Part shown: positions 13,001 to 26,500 of the stretch, piece by piece
How positions within the stretch are numbered: the first letter of the stretch is position 1
How the letters are laid out: each line of letters opens with the position of its first letter
Origin: Ignelater luminosus
Taxonomy: Eukaryota; Arthropoda; Insecta; Coleoptera; Elateridae
Direction of reading: 5' to 3'
Assembly: GCA_011009095.1 (NCBI GenBank)
Contig: VTPC01090708.1
Span: 132,218 to 196,217 of the forward strand
Length of the DNA: 64,000 bases
Notes under the pieces: model-generated
The model's input: only the letters and a program-made list of their open reading frames with translations
Databases searched by the model: none
What the model was told of the DNA's origin: nothing
Made by a program: the position numbers and the translations under genes

Positions 13001-13165
13001 TTTTCGTGCCTGACTCGAATTGACAAGCCTCAAAGACGCATGACCCATCAGCGACTATCTAATTTGACGTTACTTGCGTTTGAATCAAAAAGAAGGCAAA
13101 ACTTATGCAACTATATGCTTTTAAGAGAATTTAATAAACAATCTCTCAAACTCACTCTTTACTAA
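10064..13165 (+). pseudogene. hAT transposase relic B (ZMYM1-like, different clade)
   Basis: The second transposase of the composite starts near MSKRSYPSGSDE (10127). It includes FSISVDGTPDLSHVDQLTF (first aspartate), SYDNASNMSGKYAGLQ (second aspartate), CAGHSLNLVG, and the C-terminal hAT dimerisation motif CESTFSCLTRIDKPQRRMTH at 12990-13050. It differs from relic A in motif wording (PDLSHVDQLT versus KNKNCRENVA), so the two are not a simple duplication. Several stops and frame changes interrupt it. A GC-rich leader at 9900-10040 precedes it and probably was its 5' region. Confidence 0.78.
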
Positions 13166-13402
13166 TTATTCTTTTGGTTTTTTGTTAAAAAATTCAAATA
13201 TTAAAATTATGTTTTATATTCTAAAATGAGTTTTTCTTAATAATATTATAATAATCGACTTCTAGATATTATCATTCTTACTATTAAATTTAAAAAATGT
13301 CCAAGAAAATGTAATTTGAACATGTCTCTCCTAAATTAGTATTTACCTCCCCCCGCCCCCGGATATACGGCTCTGGCTACTGGCTACGGGCCTGTAACAG
13401 AT

Positions 13403-13640
13403 GCAAGGAGCTATCGCAATGCAGATGCGGATAGTGACTATATCTTGATGGTTGAGGAAAAGATAAAATACAGAAAACCTCCATTAGAAGAGAAAGTCAG
13501 AGAAACGAGACGAGTAAAATATTCTATGAACAAATTATCGGACGAAACCATAAGAGAGCAGTTTTAAAAAATAGCAGAGGAAGTTCTGGAGGAGGAAACA
13601 AGAGAATTAGGCTCGTTCAATAAAGTGTTTGTGACATAAG
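13403..13640 (+). mobile_element. LINE endonuclease fragment (3' side of a split element)
   Basis: This continues the LINE interrupted at 7366: ARSYRNADADSDYILMVEEK, ending around VRETRRVKYSMNKLSDE. After about 13640 no LINE sequence is recognisable. It is truncated before any reverse transcriptase. Confidence 0.68.
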
Positions 13641-14477
13641 TATCTACTGTTTCCCGTTAACTGAGATACTTTTCTTTTACTTTATTATTAGTATAAACAT
13701 TTAGAAAACTAAAGCTTTTGTTAGAAACTACAGGCGCTTTTCTGGTTACATATTATAAGTACCTACCTACTTTTCTTCGTACAGCTAAAGCCAGTAAACA
13801 TTTATAACTAACTATTTACACAAAGTTATAACTATAATTAATAAGAATCATACTGGCGTGACCGACTTCAAAAGCACTCGCACATGTAGGTATGCTTTAA
13901 TTAAATTATTATAGTAAAAAATGTGCATTATTCCTCCTGACTGTAATATAAGTTAGATGTGTTGCATACTCACCACATCCTATATTGGTTGTATTCGTTG
14001 TTACTGTAAAATCAAAGCTGAAAATAAAAAGTCGTGTTGTAGCAGTCGCAATGAGACGTGTTTTATTTAATAATAATACGCTCCCGCAATAGAAATATAA
14101 CACTGACCTACTCAAACCAATCATTAAAGAACGCACCATTTTTACATTATTTAAATAATTTTATTTACTCTCTTCTTTACAAAAAAAAAGGTTGTACTTT
14201 ATTACTAATTTTCAAAATAACAATTTCAACATAGGTAGTACTTATATTTTGAAGTACCCTATACAACAAGCACATGAAAATGATGAAAATGTCAAGGATG
14301 TTGCGCATGTCAAATATGCATGTTTATCTTGGAATTGTCATACTTTATTTATCTCTTTCGTTTATTAACATTGACGATTTATTTGTAAAGTGAACTTTTT
14401 GTTGTGAACAAAGAAATATACCCTAAATAGTTTGTGATAAATATTTTTAATAATCATTAATTGTACTATTTTTTATG
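13641..14477. other. Intergenic DNA and presumed ZFYVE26 promoter/5' UTR
   Basis: AT-rich, no coding exon seen. A donor-like ATG|GTAAGT at 14477/14478 and an acceptor TTTTTGCAG ending at 14556 suggest a short 5' UTR exon followed by a 79-nt intron before the ZFYVE26 start codon. No clear TATA or initiator can be assigned. Confidence 0.45.
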
Positions 14478-14578
14478 GTAAGTCTAACCTCACTTTTAAA
14501 TCATATTTTTTAAACCTTTCGAATATAATTAACATAATAATTTGTTATTTTTGCAGAATTTGTAGAAGCTTAATTAAG

Positions 14579-17500
14579 ATGGATGAACTGCATAATTGTG
14601 TTAATGAATTGATAAACACTAATAACAAAGAGCAGTCTTGGAAATATTCAAAAAGATTATACAGACTGTTATCGCAAACAAAACTTCTAGATAATGAGGT
14701 TGATATATTTAATGAGATTATTACACCAAAGATTTTTATTCTCATAAGTAATAACAAAATTGCTAGAGATTTAGTATACTTAAGTTTATTGCCAAATAGT
14801 AATCGAAATTTGTTACAAAGACTATTTAATTTTGAGAAAGCCTCGATTACATTAGATATAAAAAATCCTATACTATTATTTGATTATTGTTTATATAAAA
14901 ACCAACATTGGCTCATAGAAGTTGTAAATAATGAAGATGTTGCCCAATATAGCAATATTCTTTCGGAAGATACTACATATTTAATAAATCTTCTAAAGTT
15001 AATAAATTTGACAAATCAATTCACAGTTGATATTAACAAAGTAAAATTATATTTATCAGAAATAAACCAATCAGACAATAGTTTTATTGAATTTTACATA
15101 AAGGAATTAAAGCGTGTTTTAGATGTTGTACGTTTATGTCAAAAATATCAAGGGGAGAATCTTAATATTTCTGAGATTTATCATTTTGCTAGCAATAAAT
15201 CATTATTGGAAGTATTTTCAAAATTTCTTGATTTACAATCTTTTGATGTTTGTGATAATGTGTTGGAAAAGTTAAAGGAATATGAAAGTCGAACTGAATT
15301 TGAAGTATTTAATGCTTACATTATATTATTTAGTATTTTATATTGTCTCGATCTCTGTAAAACAATAAGTAAAGATGAAACTGTAGATAGTAACAAAGAT
15401 GAAATAACTGAAATTATAAAACAAACAGAATCAAAATTAATTAATATGAAAAATTATAAATTACAAATCGAAATATTAGAAAATGTGTTTTCATTTTTAT
15501 TTTTACAAAAAGAGCATTTTATAGTGAAAAACGAAACTTTAAAAGTAGACTCGCAATTTTATTGCTCAGAAAATGAAGTTCGTTTGCTGTTAGTGTTCAT
15601 AAAATCAGTCTGTGATGAAATAAAAAAACGAAATCTGTACGACAAAACGTCAGAGGAATTCAGAAGATTTACTGACCTCAATAAATATCTTGCTGATGGA
15701 CTTTGGAGATTAGAATTAATTACCAATACGAATTATGGAGTGTCCACAAAGGCAAAGATTCAAAATAATATTGTTTCTTACATGTTAGCATCGCCCGAAT
15801 CTCTTATTCATTTATGTTTAAAGCAAAATGACTTCAATAAAGCTCATCAAGTGATTCAGGTAAGGTTTATATTTTTACAGTTTCATTAAAGCTTTTTCTA
15901 ATCTTTTTTGTGCATATTTTTCATAATTAGTAGGAGTATAAGTAACTTTTTCATATTCTGGTGTATGGTACACTCCAATTGGATTGTCTAACAAATATTT
16001 TTTTGCTACATCTATTCTTTCTCTTGGTTTACAAAATTTGCACTGAAAGCAACAGCAGCACCAACCTAAAAGAAAATGAATCTTAAGTTTTAAAGTTTTA
16101 TAAATGTTTCAAAAAAAATCACAGTAAACTAACCTAATTAACCTTCAAAATCTAGATTATTGTAATTATGTGTATACTTATACAGCGTTCACGATGTTTT
16201 GGAGTTGTATATGGCTGTGGAAGGATGACAGTTTGAGTATTGTAAATTGGGCTGTTTATCTATTAACTCAGCTTGTAAAATCTTATTGACAGTTAGTGTG
16301 CTTTAAGGTTATGATTTTATGACAGTTTAACCTCACTCTGTTGTCTTTTTTTTTTTGTTACTCTGTAAGTATAAGGAAAACTTGATTTCTTTTTAACAAA
16401 ACAAAATTAATTGGTACTAAATGTTTATGCAAAATTTTTGATTGTGCAACAACACCAAATGCAGCTGCAGGTACGATAATTTTCAAAAAAATGAAAGCAT
16501 GGCCTGTTACGACCCAGAAACATTGTGAACGGAGTATAACTAATAACATAAATAATAATAAACAAATGAAAAGATAATAAAAACTTTGAAGAGTATTTTT
16601 AAATAATAGTTAATGGTTCAATCTTACCTCGTTGGCACCAACATGGAATAGCTACTAGCAAATAAACCAAAAGCCATATGAATATTATCGTTGTTATTCG
16701 ACGAAATATTGTTTTACGTTCTTTTTTATTTAATCCTTTCTTTGTTAAATCGTTCCATATACATTTTGCTGCTTTTAAACCTGTAAGAATTGTGTTTTGT
16801 AATTCTTAATTGTCCTAAACTTTTACAGAATAGAAAGAGCATAACTCACCTATTCCTTTTCTGTCTGCTTCAGTACAGTTTTTGGATGTCGTTTCACCTT
16901 TAAAGATTACTTCAACTGCCTCTTTAACTGTTTCTTCATCTTTCGTTTCATTATAATTTAAAAACAATTTATTCTTTCTAAATGATTGTAAATTAAAATC
17001 GTACTCAGCCTTTAAAGCATTATAATCATAATCTTTGTCAGTATCATTATTACTGCTGACAGTCTTTGCTTTTTCGCTACTTTTATTTTTCTTTAATTCA
17101 CTTTGTCGTTTTTCATATTCTTTTGGATAATAGATAACTTTACTGTCCTGCAACGAATATAGTAATATTTTATATTTTAATTTTTTAAAAAAAAATTATT
17201 CCAATACTAACTGATTTGATATTTCCACTTTTATCAACCATACCACCTTCCCATGGTTGCACTTCTTCTTCATAAGGCATTTCTTTTAATTTTTGTTTAT
17301 ACTTTCCCTTATATATGTGATTGCTTTCTAATTTTTCTTGATTACGTCTCGCACTTAACTGATGTAACTGCAAATATTTGCCGTCATCTTTATCCAGATT
17401 GAATTTCTTTAATTCTTGTTCTTGAATCATTTCATTTTCTGCTTGATAGATGTCTTCTGTGTCATCACTGCCTATTATTTCTGATATCACAAAGGTTTCC

Positions 17501-20500
17501 TCATGAGTTAAATTTACTTTGTAAGATGGAGGCCATATGGGTTTTACATATGGTAGAATTGCAATGATAATAAATAATCTTTGAATTGTCATTGTGATGT
17601 AATAAAAATAATAGAAGTAAACAAGTTAACTATAGTTTTAGAAAACAAATTGTACGATTAAAAGCATGACATTCTTTACTTTGAACATAATTATTATAAA
17701 ACTTGTATTAAGAATTCTCTTGCCTTTTTAAATGTGAAAATGCTTCCAAAATCTGAAATGCAAAAGGCCTAAAAATTCTTTTAAGTCACTCATCCAGTTT
17801 CAGTTCAATTCTCTCTTCGCTCCTTTTGACTGTAAAAGATAAGGGTGCTCAATAGGTCATAAAATCCTAAAAAGTCCCAAAATGCAAGTAACCATCATAA
17901 AAGGTCATAAAATGGGGGCAATATCATAAGATTTTCTAAAATTAAAAGAATTGAGGTCAATTTTTTGTCTTTCATTATAAGTAAAAGTTGAGTTTTTTCA
18001 ATAATTATCATAATGTACCTGTTTTCTACATTATTATGAATTTTGTTTCTATTCTTAAATCAGTAAAAGATCTTGTTGAAATAATAAAATTCAAAGTTGT
18101 GTTTAAACATTTACTGTTAACAGAAAAATAAAAAGAGGTCCTTCCCCTTAGCATGTAGAGAACTGACTGCCCAAAAAGCAATAAAATTACAAGCAAAGCG
18201 AGATTTCACTGACCGTTGTGTTCTCTTTTTAAAACTTACAATTACTGAAATGCAATATTTTTCTGCATTTCCAACACTCACTTATTTGGGGTTTTACAAT
18301 ACAATATAAAATCAAAAGAAACACAAAGAAATTACAAATAATCTTAACAGAAGTTTAATTTCTCAAGCATATTATTTAAGATAGTTTTTGTTAACGGCTT
18401 TGTCAACATATCGGGTAGTTGTTCACTTGATCTCACATCATTTACGGAAATACTGCCCTTTTCACATTCATCCTGCCCAAAATGTAGTTTCACATCTATA
18501 TGCTTCATTCAACTATGGAGTTGTTGTGCTTGAGTCAGTTTAAATTTATCAAGCACTTTTGTAGTTGTACAGGAATTTTGTTAGCGTATTTTAATAGAGA
18601 GCAAAAAGTGGTTTTAGTTTTCCGATATCTCTTCAAATAAAGGAAAGAAGAATTAATAAAGAAAATCGAGAAATCTACTTTTTTTTTAAATATCTCTGAA
18701 ATTATCTAGGATATCTAGATTTTGCAAACGCCAACAAACAGGTCCTATAAATAGCCAACTTTCATCTATCTCTTACCATTTCCAAGATCCCCATGCTGCA
18801 TCCTTATCTTGGACACTGTATATTTTCCTTTTCCATAGGCATAAACATTGACCAACAAAAACTATGGTAAGTGTTAATCTCCAGCTGTACAGCTTCATTG
18901 AGGAAACTTCGTCAACTGCACTTTCAAAGCGAATAGTGTTAATTTAATAAGACATGTAGTTTGTGTTGCTTAATAAATGCTGAGACATGCTTGTTTCTTG
19001 TTTTTTTACTTCTAAAAGCATAGTTGTTCACACTGTATGTATTGTATGTTGTCTAATATAAAGTCGAACATTTTAACTCATTTTTATTCTTAAGAACGTA
19101 GTTTGTCATGGAACGTAATGTGTGTTGCCTAGTCAGTGCTCTTGTAAATACTAGATTTCTTTTTTATTTTTCATCACACACGTAGACGGCTGCGATGTGT
19201 ACTTTGGGTTGCCTAATTAATGCTCGCATAAAAACTTGATTTGTTTTTTATTCTTTTTTCACATGCGTAGACGGCCGCGTTTTGTAATGTGTGTCGCTTA
19301 ATTAATGTTCGCATAAATACTCGATTTCGGTTTTATTTCTTTACAAATACGTAGTAGACTGTGATGCGCAATGTGGGTTGCCTAACAAAGGCGCGAGCGA
19401 ATACTTGATTTGGTTTTTTTTTCTGAAAACGTAGGTGCTATAGCGTGCTATGTGTGTTGCCTAGTTTCGTGGCCCAGAAAACGCGCTTAATGCATCATGT
19501 CCTTTATTTCTTTTTACGTGATGTAATCAACTTAACCACCAAAATTATACTGCTCTTTAGATACCCTTTTACAACCATTTTAAAAAGAAGAAGAAAAAGA
19601 TTAATTTTCAATCACACAATAATTAAACTTATTTACATACTCATTTACATTTAGGCTAATCCCTGTATAAAGTAACACAAATAAAATAAAAAATAAAAGC
19701 AAAGAAATTTATAATTGTCTACAGGAAGCGCACACAACTTCGCCACTCCACGTTTGAAAACACCTCTAACTGTTTTCACTAAAACCACTCTCACTACACC
19801 ATCAGACACTGGATACTTTCAATAACTCTTCCTAGTATCCAAGATACTTGGTTGATGATCTTTTATTACTACCAAGGTCCCTTCTTTCATGTCAGATCCG
19901 TGTGTTCTCCACTTGCCATTCTGTTGGAGTTCTGAGATATATTCAAGAGACCATCTTGACCAGAAATGTTGTTGGAACTGTTGAACCCTCTGGTATCTCG
20001 ACGGCCTATTTTCTGGGAGATCTCTCAAGTTTGGTTCCAGTAAAACTAAAGATTTTAAGGCCGCATTACCTAGGACTTTCTAAATGGCCTTTAACCAATT
20101 TTATCCCCCACTTCCCATGGTGGATTGGGCGGAATAAAATGCCAATTAGTGCCTTCACCCATAAACATATTTTCTAGTGTAGTCTGTTCTTTCACCAAAG
20201 ATTGAAAAAATTCTTTTAAAAGTGAATTGGCCTACAAAATTAGTCCTGTTATCGGAATACACCTGAAGAGGTTTTTCTCTTTTGGCTACAAACCGTCTAA
20301 AGGTAAGCAAGAATTACTCCGCCCTTAAACTGGACACCACCTCTAAGTGTACTGCTTTCGTTGTGAAACACACAAACAAACATAAGTAGCATTTAGAAGT
20401 CTTACTTCCACGACCCACTTTATCTTTTATTAACAGCAGTCCTGCGTTGTCTACACCAACAGTATTAAATACCTTGATGAAGATGCGACTCTGCCAGATC

Positions 20501-23500
20501 TCCCAAAATGGACTTAAGTTAAGGATTTTACTTTTGGCATTAATCTCTTTGCCCTGTAAAAAGGCGTGCATCTGGTGAGGGAAGGATTGATTCTGAGCAA
20601 TTTGTGCTAGACCAAGCAACGTATCGTTGAGTTCCTTAATTGTAAGGGAGCCTACATAAATTCCAAACCTTTGAACGATACTTGTGTAGAAAACGTAGGC
20701 ACCATGCTACTGTTTTCTGCAATTTACTTAAATCTGAGAATTTGCTCATCGGGATGACGTCTCATTTCTTTCACTGAAAACGTGAGTAAATATTCTTTTG
20801 CGTCTGGTAAATCTTTGGTATGGTATTGCCTAATACGTAGAAGAGGCCATGTAGTTTCTGGATCAGATAACCAAGAAGGTCCATACCACCAAAGCTTAGA
20901 ATCTTTCACTACAAGTGGATTTACTCCTCTAGAGATCAAGTCAACATAATTGTACTTATTGTCTAAATCGTAATATAAATAGCTAATAAGTCATTTTGTA
21001 TTATTGGTCCAACAAATTGTAAATCGTTCAAAGAGTAGCCTGAATTTGATTTTACGCTTTACGTCAAGATTGTACATATGTGCCATCACAAAATCTTTCA
21101 TGACAATTTATTGCATTCTGTAAATTCCTTGGAAAACATTCTAATGTTAGTTTTTCTAGGTGGATTTGTAGGCATTCTAATATTTTATAAATTGATTTCT
21201 GCAATAAAACTTTAAAATTATTTTAACATATCGCAAATATCCACTCTGTTACCCATCTGGGAATGTCTCGTTCTTACCCACGTGGCTGCATAATTAAAAA
21301 CAAAAATGTAACACTAACCTAAAGCTTTATTTGAGTTTGTTAAACACACTAAACACTCCCGAAAACTACAAGCTCCACCACCTATGTAATAAAGAGGTAG
21401 TAACAATATGTCCAATTTTTACACAGAAGCTTGACATTACCATTAATAATTTACTTTTGGCGCATAGTACTCACACCATTATCACAACTGACCGTGTTTA
21501 ACTTATACGTATAAGATGGGTAGACTACTTTAGTAGTTGCCACCGTACATTCCTAATGCCATCTATGAAAGGTGAGTAGAACCAAAAATATTTCAAATGT
21601 CTCTATGTTGTTCCCCACGTTTCACTGTTACCCATGTTCTCCTAATGTTTTTCAGATTAGGATCATGTATTGCGTGGATGAAAATTTTGTATTAGTAATT
21701 TGTATGCAGGTACATCAATAAAGATCATACAGGTAATAAATTTATTAGAAAAATGATCATAAGAAGTTATAATTTAATCACAATAAAGTCATAAAGTCCT
21801 AATTAAATTATCTTTCAAAACTGTTGAGCACCCTGAAAGATGTAAAATCATATTTTATTAAAAGAGATGCTAGAATTAAGCGATTGTAGAAATTAGCCAA
21901 AGCTGTAAGTAATTTTCACAAGATGCCACATTTGTCGTATGTCGCAGCTTGTAGCTCTACAGTCATAGCTAGTAGCTAATAGTCATACTGCAATATTTCA
22001 GATACTAATTTAAATGTGTGACTCGTTTCGGTTGAAAATGAATCGGTTAGAAATTATTGTACACTGCTAACTACAACTAAAATCATTTCAATTCGACAAA
22101 TAATAAGCTGAGCAAAATTAATTTCAATTTGTTAACTTTCGAAAATATATTTTTTATAATTATTTTCCAATAATTTTATCATATATTCTTTGTTTATTTT
22201 CAGATATTTAACTTGCAAGACTCAAATATATCTACTGAAATTAGCTACAATGTAAAACTTGTGAATCTCAAGCAACAATTGAAGAAAGCATTCAAAATAC
22301 AACAAATAAAAAAAGAAACTCCTGCAATACAATCTAATAGAACAGACCAAAATGTGAACACGATCTTTGATGACTTTTTTAAATCTAACGATTTTTCTGA
22401 ATCATCAGATTGTTCTACGGAAAATGCAAACTTTGAAAATATCCTAGATCTAGCCATAACACAATGTGATACTTTTGAAGAATGTGAAGAAATGCTCAAC
22501 ATAGCTCTCACCTATAACACAGCTGACCCAAACGATGAATCATCATATTCTGTATTTTGCAAGAAAATTTTGAAAGTCTTCAATGAAATCAACAATAAAT
22601 ATACGACATCAATTCGTAACATTTTATGCAATCCTGATTTCGATCTTGATATTGATGTTTATAAAATGAAAGAAGCTTTTTACGGGAATCTTTGCAATTT
22701 ATGTGATGAATTTAATAAACAAATCAATGCTAACAATAATGGGAAATTCAATAACAAACATGTATCTCATAAAACATTTCTAAAATTGCAAGAATTGTGC
22801 ATAAAGTTTCCTATTGAACGTGATACCAAAGAACAAGTGAAATTCTTACAAAGATTTTTAAATTATTTAAGAAGTTTCTCAAAAATATTGTACGTTGAAC
22901 ACAATAATTCGCAATTGATATCAAAAGGAAAAGATACATCGTATTTTGCACTTCTTGACTTTAGCAGATCTGAAATATTAGAAAAATTATTATTCGAGAA
23001 GAAGTTGGATTTACATGATTTTGAACAATTATTTTCAAAATTAAAACTAGATTTAATACATCATGTTGCTACAATATTCTTCCCTAAAGTTCACTTAAGT
23101 ATTAATCAACGTTCTAATGAAAATAAATACGTAAAACCGAACGTTCTCCCTAATAACAATATAATTACGTACGTGCAAAAACGAAACTGGTTATTAGCAT
23201 TTATTTTAAATGAAATGTATAAGATAGAAGAAACCAAGCTGGACCTTAATGAAATACGCATTAAAACATTTATAAACTTCATTAAACTATCTCGCATTCA
23301 GAATTTAAAGTCTCTTTTTGATAATAATGAAGTTGTAACAGCACTGCAGCAAAACATTGCACCAAAACTCATTAACACTTTCTTTGAACAACATATCATT
23401 AAATCAGAAGTTGAAGCTTCACAACATAGCACAAGCAGTCTCGAGACTGGTAAAGAAATCTTCGAGGGAGATTTAAAAATAACTGATTGGAAGCATCTTT

Positions 23501-26500
23501 TTGATGTTATTGATAGTATACCATTCAATCAGTTACAAAAGAGTAAAGAACTCTTAGATTTGCGTGATATGGTTTTAAATGAATTAATAAGCGATTGTTT
23601 TGAACCAGATTATTTTAAGTATGTACAGTTCATATCAGATAATCAATTACGATGGGAGTGTATTTTAAATAATATGACTACATGGCCTGGGCAGTTCTGT
23701 ATAGAAGTTTTTGAATCGGAATTATCGAGGTTTGATAAGATTGATGAGAAGTATGAAAAGAAGTTTGTAAAATGGTGCGAGAAGATTCGAATATATGAGA
23801 AGGTAAGTTTTTATTTCGTTTGAGGCAGATTTAGATAATCTGATCTGTAAAGTCTTACTTATCTAATGTTATTTGATAAGATTGCTTAAATAACATCTTA
23901 ATTTTCTGATTTACTAATTTATATTCAATCTGGTGTCAACGGAAAGCAATAATTGCTTTAGATTTAAAATCTTAATAGTAATAAGGATGTTATGTACTCT
24001 TAGAACAATCGGCATTAAGAATTTGTTTGCAAATACAGGTAATGTACAGATGTAGATGTTTTTGGGTCCTTACCTGTCACCAGTAAGCCACACCATTTCC
24101 CTATACCTGAAAACTAAATGACCATGCATTTTTTTAAATATGTAACATTGGTTTCATGTTGGCTGAACAGATTTTTAAAAACAATAATTAACTGTCTAGT
24201 TAGCAATATCCTCGATAGAAATCATACATCAACTTCTTTGCCATTAATAATATTTCTATCAACCTATAAGGTCACACCATTTACAAGCATGATACCTAAA
24301 TCATAGTCCCAGGATTCTTTGAAAGCCAGAGCATTAGTTCAGTTTCTATACTGACAGGTCACCACAGGACCAGTGTTTTTTTGTCTACAGACATCACAGT
24401 AACTTTGAACTCCAAACACTGTCTCACAGTTGCCTTTGTAGACATCAAACATGCCTTCCTTTGACAAAGTTAGGATGAAGGGTTTCTTTAAAAATTCTAT
24501 ACAGTTTGAAGTCTTCATTCTTTGTATAATAATAATAATAATAATAAACAGCTTTTTGAACTCGTGCCAGAATGGTATGCGTGCGCATCAAATCAAAGGT
24601 TTTATGATTTCACCCCTACTGCCGTAATATCTTTCATTGTCTAAACAAATTGGCTGATCTTACCAAATTTGCTGATGACACTGCCCTATTGGTAACCTCC
24701 CACAGCTCTGCTAGCTTATTCAAGATTCTGTCAGCTGAACTAAGCCAACTCAAGACCTTGCTCTGAATGTAAAGAATAATACCAAGCCCCCAAGAAAATT
24801 GTTTAGTGCACTATTTCATCGCCGCAACAACACAAGAATGAAATGATTCGACCCCAGAGATGTTCACCTAAAACTTTAGGGTGTATGCCTCGAACTATCT
24901 CCCCCTGTGACATATCCTGGCATCACCTGAACATTGTCCAGCAGCACAAAGGCTTGCTCTTCAGGCTGCCACGTACATAAAAGATTTATACTAGAGTTTA
25001 CCATCAGACGGAGTAATAAAAGTGCGTGATCACTTGGATCACTCAAAGATGCATTTCTCTGGCTGCAGTAAGAAATTGTTGAGCCGGTTTCGCTCTGCTC
25101 AACATTCATCGTTCTTTGCTCACTATTTTTTCTTTCTTTCATGTGTTATTATAGCGGCTTGAACCTGGCTTGAGCAAGCAGTTTTAACGTGATCACTCTG
25201 TCTTGTGAACCCTAGTATAGATATGGGTTTTCAGAATGTTATTAAATATGAATATTCTGGGAGAAACGATGAAAATCTACTCTAAACACTCAAAAACACT
25301 AAATAACTATCAGCATATTAGTTTGAAATTTTTGGGTATTCCTTACTTTTGCAACCCCACATATCTCCTCTGCTTTCTGAGTACTACCATCTTAAAGAGT
25401 CTCTGTTTCTTCTCTAGGTTCCAGTTTTCTCTGGTCTCTTTTAAATTTTTAAAATAGTAATCCGTTTCTTCCTGATATTCTTTTCTGTATTTCGGTTTTT
25501 TCAGTTTTTGTATTCTGATCTTATTTTACTCATATTTTTCCTTGTATTCTCCAATTTCTAGATCCGCTCTTAGTATTCTCTGTTTCTATTCCAGTTTCGT
25601 TTTCAGTTTTTATATCTTTAAACGATGGTTTCATTTTACTTGTATACAGGGTGACTGAAAAATCGTTCACCAGCCTACTATTTTATTTTTAAGGTATGAA
25701 AGAAATGCAAAGGAGAAAGTTGCTTGGTGTAAAAAGAGGCATAATATTATGCACTGAAAGAATATTCAACGCCTACTATTTCCACGTAACATCAACTAAT
25801 TTTAATTGTTTAAATGGAACACTCTGTATATTTCTCAGAATTCTGAATACACCTGAAATTCTCTTTTCAACCATATAAAATACTTAACGATTTTCTTGAG
25901 GGCTTGGTCTGCAAGATCCCCCGATTTATCAATTCTGGATTACTTCTTATGGAGCTTTTTAAAAGATCATGTTTATGTAACTCCATCAGCAAGTCTAAAT
26001 GAGTTGAAAAGTAAAATTACTGCAGCTATAGCATTAGTTACACGAGAAATGTTACAACACGCTAGGCATAATTTAATCTTCAGAGCAGAAAAATGCTTTA
26101 GTTGTTTTCTTTCATTTCAGCCTGATCCTCAAGAAAATCGTTAAGTATGTCATATGGTTGAAAAGATAATCTCAGGTGTATTCAGAATTTTGAGAAATAT
26201 ACAGTGTGTTCCATTTAAAAAATTAAAGTTAGTTGATGTTATGCGAAAACAGTAGGCGTTGAATTTTCTTTCAGTGCATAATATTATGCCTCTTATTGCG
26301 TCAAACAACTTTCTTCTTTGCATTTTTTTCGTATCTTTAAAAATAAAATAGTTACAGACTAGTGAACGATTTTTCAGTCACCCTGTATACAAAGAAGTCT
26401 TTTATACTCTTTGCGTCTCTGCCTTCAGCTATGTGTGTGTATTCTTCCTGTGGGGTTTGTTCCCAGAACGTGTTTTCTATTAGTAGATCATTTGCCTGAC

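Larger units (their letters stand above)
7367..13394 (+). mobile_element. Composite ZMYM1-type hAT element inserted in a LINE
   Basis: A 6.0 kb block flanked by the 8-bp repeat TAACAGAT (7359-7366 and 13395-13402), the duplication length expected for hAT elements. Taking the block and one repeat copy out joins the LINE codons seamlessly (RYITD then ARSYRNADADSD). The right end read inward starts CAGGCCCGTAGCCAG, a typical hAT terminus with G-rich sequence inside. The left end is degenerate; a CAGAGTGGC terminus followed by GGGGGG lies at 7375, so the true left edge is 7367 or 7375. Inside are two different hAT transposase relics, 8058-9712 and 10064-13165. Confidence 0.75.
17841..21835. mobile_element. 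Candidate 4-kb block bounded by GGGTGCTCAA inverted repeats
   Basis: AAGGGTGCTCAA at 17841-17852 is matched by TTGAGCACCCTG at 21824-21835, and AAAGAT flanks both sides (17835-17840, 21836-21841). Just inside each end a GTCATAAA..TCCTAA motif appears in direct orientation. It may be a non-autonomous DNA transposon that later collected other insertions. The 6-bp duplication is short for hAT (8 bp), so the family is open. Confidence 0.4.

Noticed and set aside
18945-19475. CRISPR-like array
   Set aside because: Units are diverged and directly adjacent with no constant repeat/unique spacer pattern, in a eukaryotic intron.
24876-25142. 88-codon open frame on the minus strand
   Set aside because: No recognisable domain, no splice partners, and it lies in a transposon-filled intron.
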